DNA of 8,534 bases from Pseudomonadota bacterium (GTDB lineage: Bacteria > Pseudomonadota > Gammaproteobacteria > Burkholderiales > Burkholderiaceae), in the NCBI GenBank assembly GCA_021783435.1, contig JAJXUC010000162.1:1-8534 (forward strand), read 5' to 3'. The notes beneath the pieces were generated by a model, which saw only the letters and a program-made list of their open reading frames with translations, ran no database searches and was not told the DNA's origin. Numbering within the stretch: position 1 is the first letter of the stretch; the number at the start of each line of letters is the position of its first letter. Of this stretch, positions 6,174-8,534 are shown one piece after another. The position numbers were made by a program, and so were the translations under genes.

Positions 6174-7583
6174 ATGAACTATCTCAGCACCCGCGGCGAG
6201 GCGGCGCAGCGCCAGTTCGACGACATCCTGCTCGAGGGTCTGGCCCCGGATGGCGGGCTTTACCTGCCCGACCATTACCCGAGTCTGACTCGCGGCGATC
6301 TGCAAGCCCTGCAGGGCCTGTCCTATCCGGATCTGGCCTTCGAGATCCTGCGGCGCTACACCGCCCCGGCCGATGCCGCGGCCTTGCGCCAACTGGTTCA
6401 CGCCACCTACACGGCGGAACACTTCGGCAGCGACGAGATCGTGCGCATCAAGCCCCTGTCGGGCGGCATGGCCCTGCTGGGCGTGTCCGAGGGGCCGACC
6501 CTGGCCTTCAAGGACATGGCGATGCAATTGCTCGGCCGCCTGTTCGAGCATGCCCTGGCCCGCAGCGGGGAGGTTCTCAACATTCTCGGCGCCACGTCCG
6601 GCGATACCGGCAGCGCGGCGGAGTACGCGATGCGCGGGCGCCATGGCATCCGCGTGTTCATGCTCTCGCCCTTCGGCAAGATGAGCCCGTTCCAGACCGC
6701 GCAGATGTACAGCCTGACGGACGGCAACATCCACAACATCGCCGTGCAGGACGTGTTCGACACCTGCCAGGACATGGTCAAGGCCGTCTCCGGCGATCTG
6801 GAGTTCAAGCGCCGCCATCGCATCGGCACCATCAACTCCATCAACTGGGCGCGTGTCGTGGCCCAGGTTGTTTACTACTTTGCAGGTTATCTGCGTACTG
6901 CGCGCAGCATCGGCGATCCGGTGTCTTTCGCGGTTCCTTCCGGCAATTTCGGCAACATCCTGGCCGCGCATGTGGCTCGGCAGATGGGTTTGCCTATCCA
7001 TAAGCTGATCCTCGCCACCAACGAGAACAATGTGCTCGACGAGTTCTTCCGCACCGGGGTTTACCGGCCCCGCGGCCCCGCCGAGACCCACCACACCTCG
7101 AGTCCGTCGATGGACATCTCCAAGGCCTCCAACTTCGAGCGCTACGTGTTCGACATGCTGGGACGCAACGCGTCGCGCACGCGCGACCTCTTCGAACGGC
7201 AGCTGACCGAGCGGGGTTTTTTCGACCTCTCCCATGACCCCGCCTACGTCCGGATGCGCTCCAGCGGCATGGTTTCAGGCCACAGCAATCATGCCCAGCG
7301 GGTGCAGACCATCCGCGAGGTCTGGCAGCGCGATCGGGTGATGATCGATCCGCATACCGCCGATGGCGTGGCCGTGGCGCGTTCGCATCAGGACGAGGGC
7401 GTGCCCATGCTGGTGGTCGAAACCGCGCTACCCGCAAAATTCTCCGCCACGCTCGTGGAAGCCATTGCGCAAGAGCCTCCGCGTCCGCCAGGAAGCGAGG
7501 ATCTGGAGCGGCGTCCGCAACGCTTCACGGTGATGAAACCGGATGTCGACGCGCTGAAAGCCTATATCACGCAGCATGTCTGA
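6174..7583 (+). CDS. thrC: Threonine synthase
   Basis: The 469-residue PLP enzyme converts O-phosphohomoserine to threonine and phosphate. The N terminus MNYLSTRGEA and PDGGLYLP (25-32) are those of the long proteobacterial threonine synthase class rather than the shorter class. The PLP lysine is Lys113 in TLAFKDMAMQLLG; the fold-type II motifs GATSGDTGSAA (139-149) and SGNFGN (256-261) are intact, and the substrate-binding INSINWAR (220-227) is present. The C terminus runs to the expected length with no frameshift. It follows hom by one base and has a good Shine-Dalgarno in the end of hom. The homoserine kinase that makes its substrate is not in the window. A long minus-strand open frame over this gene is a coding-bias shadow. 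Confidence 0.97.
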   Translation: MNYLSTRGEAAQRQFDDILLEGLAPDGGLYLPDHYPSLTRGDLQALQGLSYPDLAFEILRRYTAPADAAALRQLVHATYTAEHFGSDEIVRIKPLSGGMALLGVSEGPTLAFKDMAMQLLGRLFEHALARSGEVLNILGATSGDTGSAAEYAMRGRHGIRVFMLSPFGKMSPFQTAQMYSLTDGNIHNIAVQDVFDTCQDMVKAVSGDLEFKRRHRIGTINSINWARVVAQVVYYFAGYLRTARSIGDPVSFAVPSGNFGNILAAHVARQMGLPIHKLILATNENNVLDEFFRTGVYRPRGPAETHHTSSPSMDISKASNFERYVFDMLGRNASRTRDLFERQLTERGFFDLSHDPAYVRMRSSGMVSGHSNHAQRVQTIREVWQRDRVMIDPHTADGVAVARSHQDEGVPMLVVETALPAKFSATLVEAIAQEPPRPPGSEDLERRPQRFTVMKPDVDALKAYITQHV

Positions 7584-7599
7584 GGCCGGGGTGCTTTCG

Positions 7600-8118
7600 A
7601 TGCGCGTCGTGGGTTTCGCTGGATACTCCGGCAGCGGCAAGACCACGCTGGTTGAGCAACTCGTCGGGCATTTGCGCCTGTCCGGGCAGAAGGTATCCGT
7701 CATCAAGCATGCCCACCATAAATTCGATATCGACTATCCGGGCAAGGATTCCTGGCGCCACCGCAAGGCTGGCGCGTACGAGGTTCTGGTGGCGTCGAGC
7801 CACTTGCTCGCCTTGCAGCGGGAGTCGGCGCAACCGGTCGAATACACGGTTGGCGATCTTTTACCCATGCTCGAAACCGTGGATTGGGTGTTTGTCGAAG
7901 GGTTCAAGCACGCCCCTATTCCTAAAATCGAGGTGTGGCGCCACGCGGCCGGCAAGCCGGTGTGCTACCCCGACGATCCCCATATCCTGGCCATCGCCAC
8001 GGACGATGCGGACAAGCTGCCGCAACCGACCACGGCCCGACTGCTGGATCTCAACCAGCCCGCCGCGATCGCGCAATGGCTACTCGACGAGCAAGAGCGT
8101 TTCACCTACCGCCCATGA
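7600..8118 (+). CDS. mobB: Molybdopterin-guanine dinucleotide biosynthesis protein MobB
   Basis: This 172-residue P-loop GTPase is the partner of MobA, which attaches GMP to molybdopterin; MobB stimulates but is not essential in E. coli. Walker A is GYSGSGKTT at residues 8-16 (Lys14). Next come KHAHHKFDID (36-45), DSWRHRKAGA (50-59) and the Walker B-like WVFVEGFKHAPIPKIEV (96-112), all family hallmarks. Length is close to the E. coli protein. An upstream in-frame ATG at 7576 would overlap thrC by eight bases and add eight residues. I chose 7600 because MobB proteins normally begin right at this strand and because GGGGTG (7588-7593) lies six bases upstream; neither start has a strong site. The stop overlaps the moeA start (ATGA). 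No mobA is visible in the window. Confidence 0.92.
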   Translation: MRVVGFAGYSGSGKTTLVEQLVGHLRLSGQKVSVIKHAHHKFDIDYPGKDSWRHRKAGAYEVLVASSHLLALQRESAQPVEYTVGDLLPMLETVDWVFVEGFKHAPIPKIEVWRHAAGKPVCYPDDPHILAIATDDADKLPQPTTARLLDLNQPAAIAQWLLDEQERFTYRP

Positions 8119-8534
8119 ATTCGAAACCCAGTGACCTGATCGAGATGGAAGCCGCCTTGCAGATCTTGCTGCAGGCAGCCCGCCCGCTTGGGCCCGCGGA
8201 ACAGGTACCGACCATACAGGCGCTCGGACGGGTATTGGCGGCCGACGTGCGCAGCCCGATCGACGTGCCGCCGGCGGCCAACACCCAGATGGACGGCTAC
8301 GCCGTACGCAGCGCCGATCTCGGTCAGCCCGGCACCCGTTTGCGCGTGACGCAGCGCATAGCCGCTGGGCATGTGGGGCAGGCGCTGGGGGCAGGCGAGG
8401 CCGCGCGGATTTTCACCGGCGCGCTGATTCCCGAAGGTGCCGATGCCGTGGTGATGCAAGAGCAATGCGTCGCGCAAGCCGACACCGTGATCGTCCAGCA
8501 TGTACCCAAGGCCGGGGAATGGGTGCGTCCGCAG
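8115..8534 (+). CDS. moeA: Molybdopterin molybdenumtransferase MoeA, N-terminal part (3' end outside window)
   Basis: The frame starts at an ATG overlapping the mobB stop by four bases and runs open to the right edge, giving 140 residues of a protein that is usually about 400. MoeA inserts molybdate into adenylylated molybdopterin. The diagnostic NTQMDGYAVRSADL (56-69) holds the conserved aspartate of MDGYA (Asp60), and IFTGALIPEGADAVVMQE (99-116) matches the second conserved block. The residues before MDGYA read PPAAN rather than the more usual PP-x-DN form, a small deviation. No strong Shine-Dalgarno is visible, so translation may be coupled to mobB. The MoaB-like catalytic domain lies beyond the window, so completeness cannot be judged. 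Confidence 0.94.
   Translation, partial: MNSKPSDLIEMEAALQILLQAARPLGPAEQVPTIQALGRVLAADVRSPIDVPPAANTQMDGYAVRSADLGQPGTRLRVTQRIAAGHVGQALGAGEAARIFTGALIPEGADAVVMQEQCVAQADTVIVQHVPKAGEWVRPQ

Noticed and set aside
6063..7235. 390-residue minus-strand open frame over the end of hom and most of thrC
   Set aside because: No recognisable domain; composition is that of an antisense shadow and thrC is intact on the plus strand.

Overview
This GC-rich window looks like the chromosome of a beta-proteobacterium, most likely order Burkholderiales. That placement rests on remembered resemblance of the DnaB tail, Bcp, AlaA-type aminotransferase, Hom and ThrC to proteins of that group, not on a search; the genus cannot be fixed. 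I see no insertion sequence, prophage, CRISPR array, tRNA or rRNA. No stretch longer than 300 bases lacks a gene; the longest gap is 185 bases (2266-2450).

Layout. The 3' end of dnaB (replicative helicase) runs in from the left on the + strand and stops at 562. Only 11 bases later a convergent minus-strand gene ends, coding a PIN-PhoH protein (574-2265). A clear intrinsic terminator (2331-2373, minus) separates it from bcp, a thiol peroxidase (2451-2915, minus). Next, also on minus, is a small Mth938-like (DUF498) protein (3049-3450). A divergent intergenic region of about 114 bases holds a perfect TATAAT on the minus strand.

From 3565 to the right edge everything is on the + strand: an AlaA-type alanine/glutamate aminotransferase, hom (homoserine dehydrogenase), thrC (threonine synthase), mobB (GTPase of molybdenum cofactor maturation) and the start of moeA (molybdenum insertion). 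hom, thrC, mobB and moeA are packed with gaps of 1 and 16 bases and then a 4-base ATGA overlap, so they are probably one transcript. hom and thrC supply two of the steps from aspartate semialdehyde to threonine; the homoserine kinase between them is not in the window. mobB and moeA belong to molybdenum cofactor synthesis and appear to ride on the same message.

The window is essentially core housekeeping DNA and I found no evidence of an undescribed system. The items most worth a second look are the 64-base alaA-hom leader, with competing inverted repeats followed by a 20-base pyrimidine run and no Shine-Dalgarno; the GTG start I assign to the aminotransferase; the Bcp with only the peroxidatic cysteine of the usual pair; and the joining of threonine and molybdenum cofactor genes.
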